Positions 41,452 to 50,966 are shown, counted from the stretch's first letter. The stretch is 64,000 bases of DNA from BOG-224 sp963783505 (GCA_963783505.1 CAWAOP010000048.1:116995-180994); one strand, 5' to 3'. The notes: a model not told the origin generated them from the letters alone. Program-made: numbers and translations.

Positions 41452-42111
41452 ATGAAGCACGCAATCCTTCCGGCGGCCGGCTTGCTGCTAGCCCTGCTTG
41501 GCCCATCCCGAGTCGCCGGCCAATCGCTTGACCAGCTTCAGCCTCACAAGGTGCAAGCCGTGGCCGCCGAGTATCGCGGGTTGAAAGCCACCCACGTCAC
41601 CCAAGCGCCCGGCGCCGAAGGAGAAGACACCCTCGCCATCTTCACCAGCTCCGCACTGCGGGATGGCGTGATTGAAGCGGACCTTGCCGGCGCGCCCGCC
41701 CCCGGAGCCTTTGGGGACGCGCGCGGCTTTATCGGGATCGCCTTTCGGGTTCAGCCCAACGCTTCCAGGTACGAGTTGTTCTACATTCGCCCCACCAACG
41801 GCCGCGCCGAAGACCAACTCCGCCGCAACCACTCCACGCAGTACGTCTCTTTCCCCGATTGGCCCTGGCAGCGCGCGCGGCAAGAGACGCCGGGCCTCTA
41901 TGAGTCCTACACGGACCTGCAACCCGGCGCTTGGACCAAGGTAAGAATCGTGGTATCCGGCGCCAAGGCTCAACTCTACGTCGGCGGCTCCGAACAGCCC
42001 TGCCTGATAGTGAACGACCTGAAACTCGCTCCCGCGGCAGGCGCCGTGGGCCTTTGGGTAGGTCCCGGCACGGACGGCTACTTCGCAAACCTCCGCATCA
42101 CGCCACGATGA
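41452..42111 (+). CDS. secreted LamG/DUF1080-like protein
   Basis: The 219-residue product has a signal peptide (MKHAILPAAGLLLALLGPSRVAG) and one concanavalin-like beta-sandwich domain similar to DUF1080/3-keto-disaccharide hydrolase-like proteins: ARGFIGIAFRVQP, YELFYIRPTNGRAEDQLRRNHSTQYVSFPDWPW, and YFANLRITPR at the end. Such domains bind or cleave sugars outside the cell, but no catalytic residues can be pointed to. It opens a region of exported carbohydrate-active genes. ATG 41452 was chosen because it begins the signal peptide; the upstream frame is not protein-like. Confidence 0.7.
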   Translation: MKHAILPAAGLLLALLGPSRVAGQSLDQLQPHKVQAVAAEYRGLKATHVTQAPGAEGEDTLAIFTSSALRDGVIEADLAGAPAPGAFGDARGFIGIAFRVQPNASRYELFYIRPTNGRAEDQLRRNHSTQYVSFPDWPWQRARQETPGLYESYTDLQPGAWTKVRIVVSGAKAQLYVGGSEQPCLIVNDLKLAPAAGAVGLWVGPGTDGYFANLRITPR

Positions 42112-42115
42112 TTAA

Positions 42116-42189
42116 TTTCGGGGACAGGCTACGAAACTCCCAATAAATCGGTTGCTGGAGTTCAGTGGTTTTGTAGCCTGTCCCCGAAA
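42116..42189. repeat. 17-bp-arm inverted repeat (TTTCGGGGACAGGCTAC)
   Basis: TTTCGGGGACAGGCTAC at 42116-42132 and its exact complement at 42173-42189 enclose 40 bp, with weaker pairing continuing inward (AACTCC/GGAGTT). It sits between two convergent genes and could act as a transcript end or be a mobile repeat. Confidence 0.65.
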
Positions 42190-42203
42190 CAACGGACGAC
42201 GAT

Positions 42204-43462
42204 TTACCCCTTCAGCCACCGTTCGAACCAGGCGAAGGCGTCCTTCTGCATGTCGCGATCGAACTTGTGCGGGCCGTCGTAGTAATTCGCGCGGAAACGG
42301 TCGGCCGCGCCGGCCTTTTTGTAGACCTCGGCGAGGATTCGCTCGGCGCGCTGCATCTCGGGCATCGTGAACAACGCGTCCTGGCGGTTGTTCAGAACCA
42401 GCGCGGGATTGGGGACCGAGATCCCAGCACCTCGGGATAATCCAAATCGCGCGGAAGGCCGGGAACATAAACCATCCACGTGTGGCTGCTGGACTTGTTC
42501 AGCATGTAGTCCCTCCACGTGGTCATCATCCCCGCGCAGCAGGAGCAGCGGATGCGCTCGTCGGCGCCGGTGAGCATGACCGTTCGCAGGCCGCCGCCCG
42601 AGAGGCCGCAGCAGCCCAGCCGGGTGGCGTCCACGTCGGAGCGCGAGGCCAGGTAGTCGAGGGCGCGCCGATCGTCATAGATGAAAAGGCCGGGCCACGT
42701 CAGCCCGGCGCAGAACAGGCTCTTAGCGATCAACTGCTCGTAGTTGCCGGCAAAGGTGTTGTAGCGCTGGATGTCGCTCGCGGAAGGGGAGTCGGGATCC
42801 GGATCGACTCCGTTGCCGCGATTGCCCGGCGGCGCATCCGCCACTCTCATGCGGCGGCTTCCGAACATCAGCGCGTCGGGCGCGAGAACGGCGTACCCGC
42901 GCTTGGCCAGCTCGTTGCACCACGCCGCGCCGCCGTAAAGCTCATCCTGAACCTGCTGGACAACCGGATGCTCCGTGCTGGACGTGCGCGTGATCTTTTG
43001 ATAGCCAAAGAACTTCTGGCCGCCGTGGCAGTGTAGCGCCACAACGCCCGGCAGTTTTCCACTGGCTCCGGCTGGCTTGAGGAACAGGGCTTCGCTGGGA
43101 GGCCCGTACGGCAATTGCCACTGAAGACGCTCGATGGCGAGGCCGTCGAACTCCACCTTTTCGACGACGGCCGCGACCGGCGTCGCCGCGCCGCCCGGCT
43201 GCATGATCCGTTCACGGAATTGGGCGCGCGCCATAGGCCGCCAGGCGGCGGGATCGGTGAACATCGGCTGCCGGAAAGACAGGCGGGGCGGGTCCTGCAT
43301 GTTGTCCGCGGCCCAGTGGCCGTAAGCTCCGAGTATATTGAGCGCGGCGGGACTCTGAGCAGGCGACGGCGTCTGGGCGGCCATCCCGGACCAGCCGGCG
43401 GCGGAAAACAGCGGCGCGCCGGCGGCGGTTTTCAGAAGAGTACGTCTGGGGATGTGCGGCAT
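42204..43462 (-). CDS. Tat-exported alpha/beta hydrolase (esterase-like, one frameshift)
   Basis: The reconstructed protein, about 419 residues, starts with a twin-arginine-type leader (MPHIPRRTLLKTAAGAPLF). The alpha/beta hydrolase core has PGVVALHCHGGQ, YAVLAPDALMFGSRRM and the nucleophile elbow CCGLSGGGLRT (G-x-S-x-G). The frame changes near 42425 by a missing base; the remainder has NPALVLNNRQDALF (acid region) and YYDGPHKFDRDM with the catalytic His. It resembles acetyl-xylan-esterase-like or dienelactone-hydrolase-like proteins of Acidobacteria; the substrate is unknown. The nearby GH8 and GH2 genes suggest plant polysaccharide. Confidence 0.75.
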
Positions 43463-43549
43463 GGTAAGCCACCTTCGAGCATCATAGTCCGAGGCGGGCG
43501 CGATTTCAACGGCGACCAGGGCCTCCCGAACGTCCGCTCGACCCTTTCG

Positions 43550-43586
43550 TTGTATGCCGTATGAATGATGATGTATACTATACATC
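43550..43586 (+). promoter_or_regulatory. palindromic operator and promoter of the VapBC pair
   Basis: A perfect 17-bp palindrome, GATGTATACTATACATC (43570-43586), ends directly at the GTG start of the antitoxin gene. It contains a -10-like TATACT (43574-43579), and TTGTAT at 43550-43555 lies 18 bp upstream as -35. The transcript would be almost leaderless. Autorepression by the antitoxin complex is inferred. Confidence 0.75.
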
Positions 43587-43841
43587 GTGCGGCGCACTCA
43601 ACTCTATCTCGATGACCGCCTTTGGCATGCGCTTCATGCGCATGCGCGGGCGAAGCAGACTACCGTTTCCGCGCTGGTTCGCGAGGCTGTCCGGGAGCGG
43701 TACGTCGGTCAGCCGGCGGACCGGGTGAGCGCCATGCGGGCGTTCGTCGGCTCTCGAAGGGTGGAGCCGGGTGAGCAGGATGCGGTCGCGGCGGTGCGCG
43801 ATCTCAGACGCGGGCAGCGCATCGAGAGGCTCCGGGCGTAA
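43587..43841 (+). CDS. VapB-type antitoxin (ribbon-helix-helix)
   Basis: The 84-residue protein begins MRRTQLYLDDRLWHALHAHA and TVSALVREAVRERY, a CopG-like ribbon-helix-helix DNA-binding domain with a basic/acidic C-terminal tail that would wrap the toxin. It starts with GTG right at the end of the palindromic operator. The stop overlaps the toxin start (TAATG), the usual toxin-antitoxin layout. Confidence 0.85.
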   Translation: MRRTQLYLDDRLWHALHAHARAKQTTVSALVREAVRERYVGQPADRVSAMRAFVGSRRVEPGEQDAVAAVRDLRRGQRIERLRA

Positions 43842-44215
43842 TGCGGGTGCTGGTGGATTCCGATATCCTCATCGAAGTGTCCCGCGGGCGGGACGCCGGC
43901 CTCATCGATCGATGGATCGAATTGGGTGGGTCGGACTCCGATGTTCTCTATTCGCCGGTGAGCGCGGCGGAACTTTGGGCAGGGGCGCGGCCGTCGGAAC
44001 AGGAGAAGCTGGAAAACTTATTTCAGGCTTTGACCGCAGCACCCATCGACTCGGAGACCGGCCGCCAAGCCGGTGAGTATCTCAGACGGTATAGGAAGAG
44101 CCATGGCGTCGAACTTGGGGATGCGCTGATTGCCGCGAGCGCCGTCGCATGCGAGGCCACGCTCTGGACGCGCAACCGGAAGCATTATCCGATGAGCGCG
44201 CTGAGGTTCTTCTAG
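43841..44215 (+). CDS. VapC-type PIN ribonuclease toxin
   Basis: The 124-residue PIN-domain RNase has Asp 6 (VLVDSDILIEV), Glu 44 (SAAELWAG) and Asp 94 (ELGDALIAASAV), the metal-binding acidic set, and the typical end LWTRNRKHYPM. It should cleave RNA when not bound by the upstream antitoxin. The pair is intact and has its own operator. It lies within the carbohydrate gene region, a common location for mobile toxin-antitoxin loci. Confidence 0.88.
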   Translation: MRVLVDSDILIEVSRGRDAGLIDRWIELGGSDSDVLYSPVSAAELWAGARPSEQEKLENLFQALTAAPIDSETGRQAGEYLRRYRKSHGVELGDALIAASAVACEATLWTRNRKHYPMSALRFF

Positions 44216-44258
44216 CGTAGTGCGTCGTAGATAATGCAGGGTAAGTTCCGCGTAAGGG

Positions 44259-44321
44259 CAAACCGGGTACAGGCACGAAGTTTCGCAAAGAGCGCGAAAT
44301 TCGAGCCAGTCCCCGTTTTGC
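44259..44321 (-). repeat. 63-bp dispersed repeat, copy B
   Basis: The complement of this segment matches 10138-10200 with about seven mismatches (shared words GCAAAACGGGGA, TTTCGCGC, GTGCCTGTACCCG). The rest of the 362-bp gap 44216-44577 holds a perfect hairpin GCCGAGACGATCTCGGC (44342-44358) and otherwise nothing that I recognise. Confidence 0.8.
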
Positions 44322-44577
44322 GGCGATGCGGCGGAAGAAAAGCCGAGACGATCTCGGCTGCGCCCATAGGGCCCCCGGCTTGGCAGCCGGCGCCACGGCG
44401 TTGAATGAGCGGTGTGGCTTCCAGCGCATCGGTCGCGGAATCCCGGAGTCTCCCTCGACGGTCCCGCTGGCGTTTGCCGTGCTTCAGGGGTGGACAACGC
44501 CGATGGTAGCGCCGCCCCATTCCTCCGCAAGCCCTGATATCCTGTGAACTCTCGGAAGCACGATGAAAGGAAGTCCA

Positions 44578-47500
44578 ATGTCCGAATTAACTCGACGCGA
44601 TCTGTTCAAGACCACGCTGGCTGCTCCAGCATTAGCCGCCGCCTCCGTTGAATCCATCGGCGCTGAACAAGCCACGGCTCCGGGAGCCGCGCCCAACGCC
44701 CCGCCCGCGGCCGGGGGCCGCGAGAAACTGCTGCTCGATTTCGGCTGGCGCTTCCATCTGGGCCACGCCACCGACCCGGCGCAGGACTTCGATTTCCGCG
44801 GCAACTTCTCCAAGACCGGCAACTTCGGCGCCGTCTCCACACTGCTGTTCAACGATAACGATTGGAAGGCCGTCGATCTGCCGCACGATTGGGCCATCGA
44901 CTTGCCGTTTACCAACGACTCGTCGCTCTCCAGCAAGGGTTTTTATCCGCTGGGCCGCGCGTATCCCGCCACCAGCATTGGCTGGTACCGCCGCGTTTTC
45001 GAGTTGCCGGCTTCCGACGCCGGCCGGCGCATCTCCATCGAGTTCGACGCCGCGTATCGTGAAGCCTGCGTCATTCTGAACGGCTTTTATATCGGCCGCC
45101 ACATCGGCGGCTACGATCCGTTTAGCTTTGACGTCACCGATTTCGTCACGCCCGGCGCGCGCAACGTGCTGCTTGTTCGCGTGGACGCTACGCAAAGCGA
45201 CGGCTGGTTCTACGAAGGCGCGGGTCTCTACCGCCATGTATGGCTGGTGAAGACCGCGTCCCGTTCACGTGAAGAAGTGGGGGACGTTCGTGCGCTCGCA
45301 GGTTGCCGCGGGCGATGCCACGCTGAAGATCCGCACCGAAGTAGAGAACCACGGCAAGGGCGCGCAGAACACGCGCGTCACTTCCACCATTCTCGATCCC
45401 GCGGGCAAGGTAGTCGCGAAATCCGCAACTCCGCCCGCCTCAATCGGGGAGGTTGGCGAGCGTACATACGAGCAGCAGATTGCGGTGAAATCGCCCGCGT
45501 TGTGGTCGCTCGAGAATCGGAACCTGTACAAGCTGGTTACGGAAATCGATACCGGCGGCGCCGCGATTGACCGTTACGAAACCGCCTTCGGCGTTCGCAC
45601 TTGCACGTTCGACGCGGAGAAGGGCTTCTTTGTGAACGGCAAGTCCGTGAAGCTGAAGGGCACGTGCAACCACCAGGATCACGCCGGCGTGGGAGCGGCC
45701 TTACCGGATTCCGTGCAGTATTACCGCATCCGCAAGCTCCAGGAGATGGGCTGCAACGCGCTGCGCACTTCGCACAACCCGCCCACCACGGAACTGCTCA
45801 ACGCCGCCGACGAACTCGGCATGATGGTGTTCGACGAGACGCGCATGATGTCCTCCAATCCGGAAGGCCTCGCGCAGCTCGAGAACCTGGTGCGCCGCGA
45901 TCGCAATCATCCCAGCGTCTTCATCTGGTCTCTCGGCAACGAAGAGGGCCAGGCGGGAACCGACAAGGGCTTCCTGATCCTCTCCGCCATGAAAGCCCTG
46001 GTCCACCGGCATGACGATACGCGCCCGGTCTCCATCGCCAACAATGCCGCCAACCTCATGGGCCAATTCGGCTACGCCGCCCTCGATGTGCAGGGCTATA
46101 ACTACGCCGACCCCACTGCCGATGCGTACCACAAGGCCAACCCCAAGATTCCTGTCATGGGCACCGAGCAAGTCAGCGCAGTGGCCACGCGCGGAATCTA
46201 CATCATGGACCCCGACCACGGCTACGTGAGTTCCTACGACCCGATGACGAACTCCGGCCGCGCTTCCTGCGAAGGCTGGTGGACTTTCTGCGACGCACGG
46301 CCATGGCTCGCAGGCGGGTATATCTGGACCGGTTTCGATTATCGAGGCGAGCCGTCACCCTACGGCTGGCCCAATATCAGCTCGCAATACGGCATCATCG
46401 ATACCTGCGGATTCCCCAAGGACAGCTTCTTCTATTTCCAGGCGTGGTGGACCAAGAAGAACGTTCTGCACGTATTTCCGCATTGGAACTGGCCCGGCCT
46501 CGAAGGCAAAGAGATCGCCGTCTGGGTACATACCAATCTCGACCGAGTGGAGCTCTTCGCGAACGGCCAAAGCCTCGGCGCGAAGGACGTCAAGAAGGAC
46601 GGGCACCTCGCGTGGAACGCGACGTATGCGCCCGGCTATATCGAAGCGCGCGGCTTCAAGGATGGCAGGCAGGTGATGACGGAACGCCGCGACACCGTCG
46701 GCGCGCCCGCGAAACTGGCGCTCACTGCGGACCGCCGCGAGATCGACGCCAATGGCGAAGACGTGGCCATGATCGCAGTCGAAGTGCAGGACGCGCAGGG
46801 CCGCTACCATCCGCTGGCCGATAACGAGGTGACGTTCCGCGTCTCCGGCCAAGGCAAGGCGATCGGCACGGGCAACGGCGATCCCACCAACCACGAGTCC
46901 GACCGCGGCAGCGTACGCAAAGCGTTCAACGGCCTTTCGATGGCGCTCGTGCAATCCACCAAGCAGGCCGGCAACATTACCGTGGAAGCCACGTCGCCCG
47001 GCTTGACCTCTTCAAGCGTCACCATCTCTTCAAAAGCCGTGCAGCTTCGTCCGCAGGCAGCGGTATGGCAGCGCGAAATCCCCACCGGACAGGGCATCAC
47101 GGGCTTGTGGAGGCCGGAGCCGGTTGCGGCTGCGGCGGGACGGGGAGGCTTCGGAGGCGGAGGCGGCATCTACACGCTTCGGCAGAACGGCGCCGCACTC
47201 ACTGGCACGATCGAAGGCGCAGGCGGGCGCGGCGGAGGTGGAGACGCGGGCATCGCTATCGAGAACGGAAAGGTGGATGGCGCCAGCATCTCCTTCACGG
47301 CCGGCGGCGTGAATTACACCGGCACGATCAAGGGCGATGCGATCGAGATCGAGCGGCCGGCCGCGGCGGGACGCGGTGGCGCCGGTGGCCGGGGCCAGCA
47401 GCAACCCGCGCCGGCCGGCTCGCGTCCGGCCATCGGACCACCGCCCGACGGGTCCGATCCGTCCAACATGGGAACCGTCCTCTCCATTGTGGGCCGCGCC

Positions 47501-47578
47501 GGCGCCGGAGGCCCTGGCGGCGGCCGCGGGGGGCCCGCGACACCGCAGCCCATCGTTTTGCGCCGCGCGCAACGCTGA
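44578..47578 (+). CDS. Tat-exported GH2 beta-galactosidase-like glycosidase (one frameshift)
   Basis: The product, about 1000 residues, starts with a twin-arginine leader (SELTRRDLFKTTLAAPALAA). The sugar-binding domain (LPHDWAIDLPF, GWYRRVFELP, VILNGFYIG) is in frame 1. Near 45255 the frame shifts, and the rest includes KLKGTCNHQDHAGVGAALPD, TSHNPPT, IWSLGNEEGQ (acid/base Glu), VMGTEQVSA (nucleophile region) and GYIWTGFDYRGEPSPYGWP, all GH2 blocks. A bacterial-Ig-like part follows. The last 170 residues are glycine-rich (TLRQNGAALTGTIEG, GGVNYTGTIKGD), an extra domain not found in classical LacZ. ATG 44578 follows AAAGGAAG. Confidence 0.87.
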
Positions 47579-47700
47579 GCAGAATGCACGGCAGAACCGC
47601 GGGGTCAGGCCTTTTGGCCTGCCGCCGCGAGCCATTTTCTTGACTTTGACTCCGCGCTTTGTTGACCTGGAGTTTCAACAGGTTTCAAGGGGCGAACATT

Positions 47701-49014
47701 ATGATGATGCGTATCCGGACTGCGCTCAGACTGGCGCTGGGAGCTGGGCTTTCCGTGGCGCTGCTTGCGGCGCAGGCCAATCCGAAGGGCGCCGCCAAGA
47801 AGAGCGGCGCGGCTCCCAAGGGGGCGTTCACTACCGGTAAGTACCGGAACCTGTTTCTCGAAGCCGGCCACACGCAGAAGGAAATCGACGCGAAAATCAA
47901 CGCCGCGTTCCAGCAGTTATTCCACGGCGAGAAGGAGGACCAACCGGTCTATTACGCAGCCGGCCAGAACGAAAACGGCCCGCTCGCGTATCTCACCGAC
48001 TTCCGCAATCATGACGTGCGTTCCGAAGGCATGTCGTACGGCATGATGATCTGCGTCCAGATGAACAAGAAAGTGGAGTACGACGCCCTCTGGAACTGGG
48101 CCAAGACGTATATGTATCACGCCAAGCCCGAGGAGCCCGGCTACAAGTTTTTCTCGTGGTCCATGAACACCAACGGCACGGCGCGCGATAACTCGCCCGC
48201 GCCCGATGGCGAAGAATATTGGACCATGGCCTTGTATTTCGCGGCTAATCGTTGGGGCAGCGGCAAGGGCATTTATAACTACAAAGCCGAAGCCGACCAG
48301 TTACTCGACGCCATGAAGAACCGGGAAGTGATCACCGGAAAAACGTTGCGCGGCGATGAGACGGATGGCGCCGAGTTCAACGCGGAGTACAAGATGGTTC
48401 GCTTCACGCCGAACAACCGGCGGCAAGATTTCACCGACCCGTCCTATCATCTGCCTGCGTTTTACGAATTGTGGGCGCGGTGGGGACCCGAAAAAGACCG
48501 GCCGTTCTGGAAGGCCGCTGCGCAAGCCAGCCGCGATTTCTTCTGGAAGGTCACCGGTCCGACGACCGGCCTCGCCCCGAACCAAGCCAATTTCGATGGC
48601 ACGCCTTCGGGCTTCGGCGGCCGTGGAAGCCCGTTCGCCGACGACGCCTGGCGCACGGCCGCGAACTGGTCGGTGGATTGGTCGTGGTGGGCCGCCGATC
48701 CACGCGAGCGGCAATTGAGCGACCGGATTCAAGCCTTCTTCGCCGCGAAGGACGACAACTACACGACGCGCTATACGCTCGAAGGCACGCCGACGGGCGC
48801 TCCGACGAACAATCCGCACGACACCGCGCTGGTGGCGACGAACGCAGTTGCGGGCCTGGCGGCCACCGATCCGGCCCGCGCCAAGAAGTTCACCGAGGCG
48901 CTGTGGAACGCCCCGATTCCATCCGGCTTGTGGCGTTACTACGACGGCATGTGGTACATCATGGGCTTCCTGCACTCGAGCGGCGAGTTCCGCATTTGGG
49001 CGCCGAAGAAGTAG
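47701..49014 (+). CDS. secreted GH8 glycosidase (oligoxylanase/endoglucanase-like)
   Basis: The 437-residue enzyme has a signal peptide (RIRTALRLALGAGLSVALLAAQA) and a GH8 (alpha/alpha)6 domain: YLTDFRNHDVRSEGMSYGMMICV contains the proton donor Glu, DGEEYWTMALYFAANRWG and FTDPSYHLPAFYELWARWG the Asp region, and WRYYDGMWYIMGFLHSSGEFRIW the end. The DPSYHLPAFYELWA block resembles reducing-end xylose-releasing oligoxylanases. It probably acts on xylo-oligosaccharides, with the GH2 gene 122 bp upstream in the same direction; substrate is inferred. Confidence 0.85.
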   Translation: MMMRIRTALRLALGAGLSVALLAAQANPKGAAKKSGAAPKGAFTTGKYRNLFLEAGHTQKEIDAKINAAFQQLFHGEKEDQPVYYAAGQNENGPLAYLTDFRNHDVRSEGMSYGMMICVQMNKKVEYDALWNWAKTYMYHAKPEEPGYKFFSWSMNTNGTARDNSPAPDGEEYWTMALYFAANRWGSGKGIYNYKAEADQLLDAMKNREVITGKTLRGDETDGAEFNAEYKMVRFTPNNRRQDFTDPSYHLPAFYELWARWGPEKDRPFWKAAAQASRDFFWKVTGPTTGLAPNQANFDGTPSGFGGRGSPFADDAWRTAANWSVDWSWWAADPRERQLSDRIQAFFAAKDDNYTTRYTLEGTPTGAPTNNPHDTALVATNAVAGLAATDPARAKKFTEALWNAPIPSGLWRYYDGMWYIMGFLHSSGEFRIWAPKK

Positions 49015-49062
49015 AGAGCGGATTCGACGGCGGCGATGTGCCCGGGCGGAATTGGCGCCGGT

Positions 49063-49512
49063 CTATCTCCGTGCGCGTAGGAGATCGAGGATAGCTACAT
49101 CGCTCCCGACCAGAACACCGCGATCCGTGCAGTATTTGAGAACCTTCGCGTGGTAGAAGTGACGGTTCAGCGTACATAGTATGTCGGCGCGGCCGACCAC
49201 GGCGGTATGGACGATTGGATCGTCGTCCGGATCCGACGGAACGACGCGAGGCGCCGGTCCTGGAAAAACGGCCTCCGAAACTGCCTTGGCCCCGATATAG
49301 CTGAGGTACTCCGCCACCTCCTCATCGGTCAACCGTGTTGCGGCGCGAACGCGGCGGTACTCGAAAACACGTTCAAGCTCGTTCAGGATATATGGAGAAA
49401 GGAGCAGAACGTGCTCCGGTGATTCGACGATGAGATGGAGAAGTTCCCTTGCCGGCCCCTTGGCCCTGGCATTTGCTCGGACGAGGATATTCGTGTCGAG
49501 GACGACCCTCAT
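49063..49512 (-). CDS. PIN-domain toxin (COG1569-like)
   Basis: The 149-residue protein starts MRVVLDTNILVRANARAKGPAREL with the first catalytic Asp, has SPYILNELERVFEYRRVR (second acidic position) and VVPSDPDDDPIVHTAVVGRADILCT (third), and ends ... GVAILDLLRA-like as in the PIN_3 family of putative toxin components. It overlaps the upstream small gene by 4 bp. It is convergent with the GH8 gene, separated by 48 bp. Confidence 0.82.
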   Translation of the reverse strand: MRVVLDTNILVRANARAKGPARELLHLIVESPEHVLLLSPYILNELERVFEYRRVRAATRLTDEEVAEYLSYIGAKAVSEAVFPGPAPRVVPSDPDDDPIVHTAVVGRADILCTLNRHFYHAKVLKYCTDRGVLVGSDVAILDLLRARR

Positions 49513-49787
49513 GTTCGCTTGCGGCGAACAAGGTGAAGGGCTTCATCGACCGCCGCATCAATCTCTTCTTCCGGCAGGCCGCGAACGTTGTTCTCACGAC
49601 GATTGAGGAACGCTTCCAGTTTCCGCGCCACTGCCGCACGGCTTCCGGAAGGTGGAATCCGTTGAGGAGGAACGGCCGTGACGCTAATCTCCTCGTCTGG
49701 TGCAATCGACCGGCCCAGGAGCTGCTCCACCGCGGACTTCAACGGTAAGGGCAACTCGCTGGCCTTTTGAATCGAGACGTTCTGCAC
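49509..49787 (-). CDS. probable antitoxin partner of the PIN protein
   Basis: The 92-residue protein (QNVSIQKASELPLPLKSAVE ... AVARKLEAFLNRRENNVRGL ... EEEIDAAVDEALHLVRR) has no DNA-binding domain that I can name with certainty, but its size, charged helical C-terminus and 4-bp overlap with the PIN gene fit an antitoxin. An alternative is an uncharacterised partner without regulatory function. Confidence 0.6.
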   Translation of the reverse strand: MQNVSIQKASELPLPLKSAVEQLLGRSIAPDEEISVTAVPPQRIPPSGSRAAVARKLEAFLNRRENNVRGLPEEEIDAAVDEALHLVRRKRT

Positions 49788-49871
49788 GGCTGGAATCTCC
49801 TGCTGGTTCTTATAATATCAGGCCAGTTCGTCACGGTCCCCGAGATCGTCACGAGATCGTCAGGCCAAGCT

Positions 49872-50052
49872 CCGAAGGAGCGCAAGACAGTAGCCCACGG
49901 CGTGAGCCGTTGGGAATACGAAGCAGGATAAGCCAGCCCCGGAACGGGGCGTAAGATCCCCGCCGGAGTTCTTTCGCCCCGTTCTGGGGCTGGGAAGGAC
50001 TGCATTCGATTCCCACGGCTTGCACCGTGGGCTATTCTCTGACGCCCTCCGG
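49872..50052. repeat. nested inverted repeats, about 180 bp, CCCACGG type
   Basis: The gap 49788-50177 contains no gene. Outer arms: TAGCCCACGGCGTGAGCCGT (49891-49910) against CACGGCTTGCACCGTGGGCTA (complement within 50013-50034), extended by CCGAAGGAGCG and CGCCCTCCGG. A nested pair AGCCCCGGAACGGGGCG (49935-49951) and CGCCCCGTTCTGGGGCT lies inside (49975-49991). This is a MITE-like element similar in architecture to 1731-1884. Confidence 0.7.
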
Positions 50053-50177
50053 CTTAGATCCGGATTACTCCTGTAATCGGTGAAATCAGGTAACTCCTTT
50101 CGGCGCCGGTCCGGCCATCGCATCCTCAACGGCAGTAGAATCATCGATTAAGAAGTTCTCGCTCCCAAATAAATTGA

Positions 50178-50966
50178 ATGACACGCTTCTTTAGCCGAAC
50201 TGCGCTGCCCTTGGCGTTGCTGTTTGCTTCCCTTCCCATGCTTGCCCAGGGCAATTACGAAGTCCAGGTGTACGGAAGCGAAATGGTTCCGCCCGGGCGG
50301 ACCATGGTCGAACTGCACTCCAACTTCACCTTTCAGGGCTCCAAGAGCATGGAGGATGGCGTCCGTCCCGACGACCACGCAGAGCACGAGACTGTCGAGA
50401 TTACGCAGGGCTTTACGAGCTGGTTCGAAACCGGGGTTTACATTTTCACGAGCTATCGCGCCGGCGAAGGCTACCAGTGGGTGGGAGACCACATCCGCCC
50501 CCGCGTGCGCATTCCCGAGGCTTGGCATTGGCCCGTATCAGTGAGCCTCTCTACCGAAGTCGGCTACCAGCGGCGCAGCTATTCCCCGGACACCTGGACT
50601 TGGGAGATTCGCCCTATCCTCGATAAGCAGGTAGACAAATTCTATATCGGCGTCAATCCCGCCCTGGAACGCTCGTTTCACGGCTCGGGCGTAAGCAACG
50701 GCGTCGTGTTTGCGCCGGCGCTCAAGACCAGTTATGACGTCACGAAGCGGGTCACATTGGGACTCGAGTACTACGGCTCGGCCGGCCCGCTTCTCGGCTT
50801 CGACGCCGTAAGAGATCAGGTACACGCTCTCATGCCCGCTATCGATTTGAACCTCGGCCCCAACTGGGAGTTCAATTTAGCGGCCGGCGTCGGCATGACC
50901 GGCAGCACCGATCACCTGTTGGTCAAGATGATCATCGGCCGCCGCCTGAAGCTCGGGAAGAGGTAG
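50178..50966 (+). CDS. outer-membrane beta-barrel protein
   Basis: The 262-residue product has a signal peptide (FFSRTALPLALLFASLPMLAQG) and a pattern of alternating amphipathic strands (MVELHSNFTFQG, WFETGVYIFTSY, PVSVSLSTEVGYQRR, FYIGVNPALERSF, VTLGLEYYGSAG, WEFNLAAGVGM) with a C-terminal strand ending in a basic tail. It looks like a monomeric barrel of unknown cargo. The Shine-Dalgarno is not clear. It precedes the radical SAM gene by 71 bp, same direction. Confidence 0.7.
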   Translation: MTRFFSRTALPLALLFASLPMLAQGNYEVQVYGSEMVPPGRTMVELHSNFTFQGSKSMEDGVRPDDHAEHETVEITQGFTSWFETGVYIFTSYRAGEGYQWVGDHIRPRVRIPEAWHWPVSVSLSTEVGYQRRSYSPDTWTWEIRPILDKQVDKFYIGVNPALERSFHGSGVSNGVVFAPALKTSYDVTKRVTLGLEYYGSAGPLLGFDAVRDQVHALMPAIDLNLGPNWEFNLAAGVGMTGSTDHLLVKMIIGRRLKLGKR

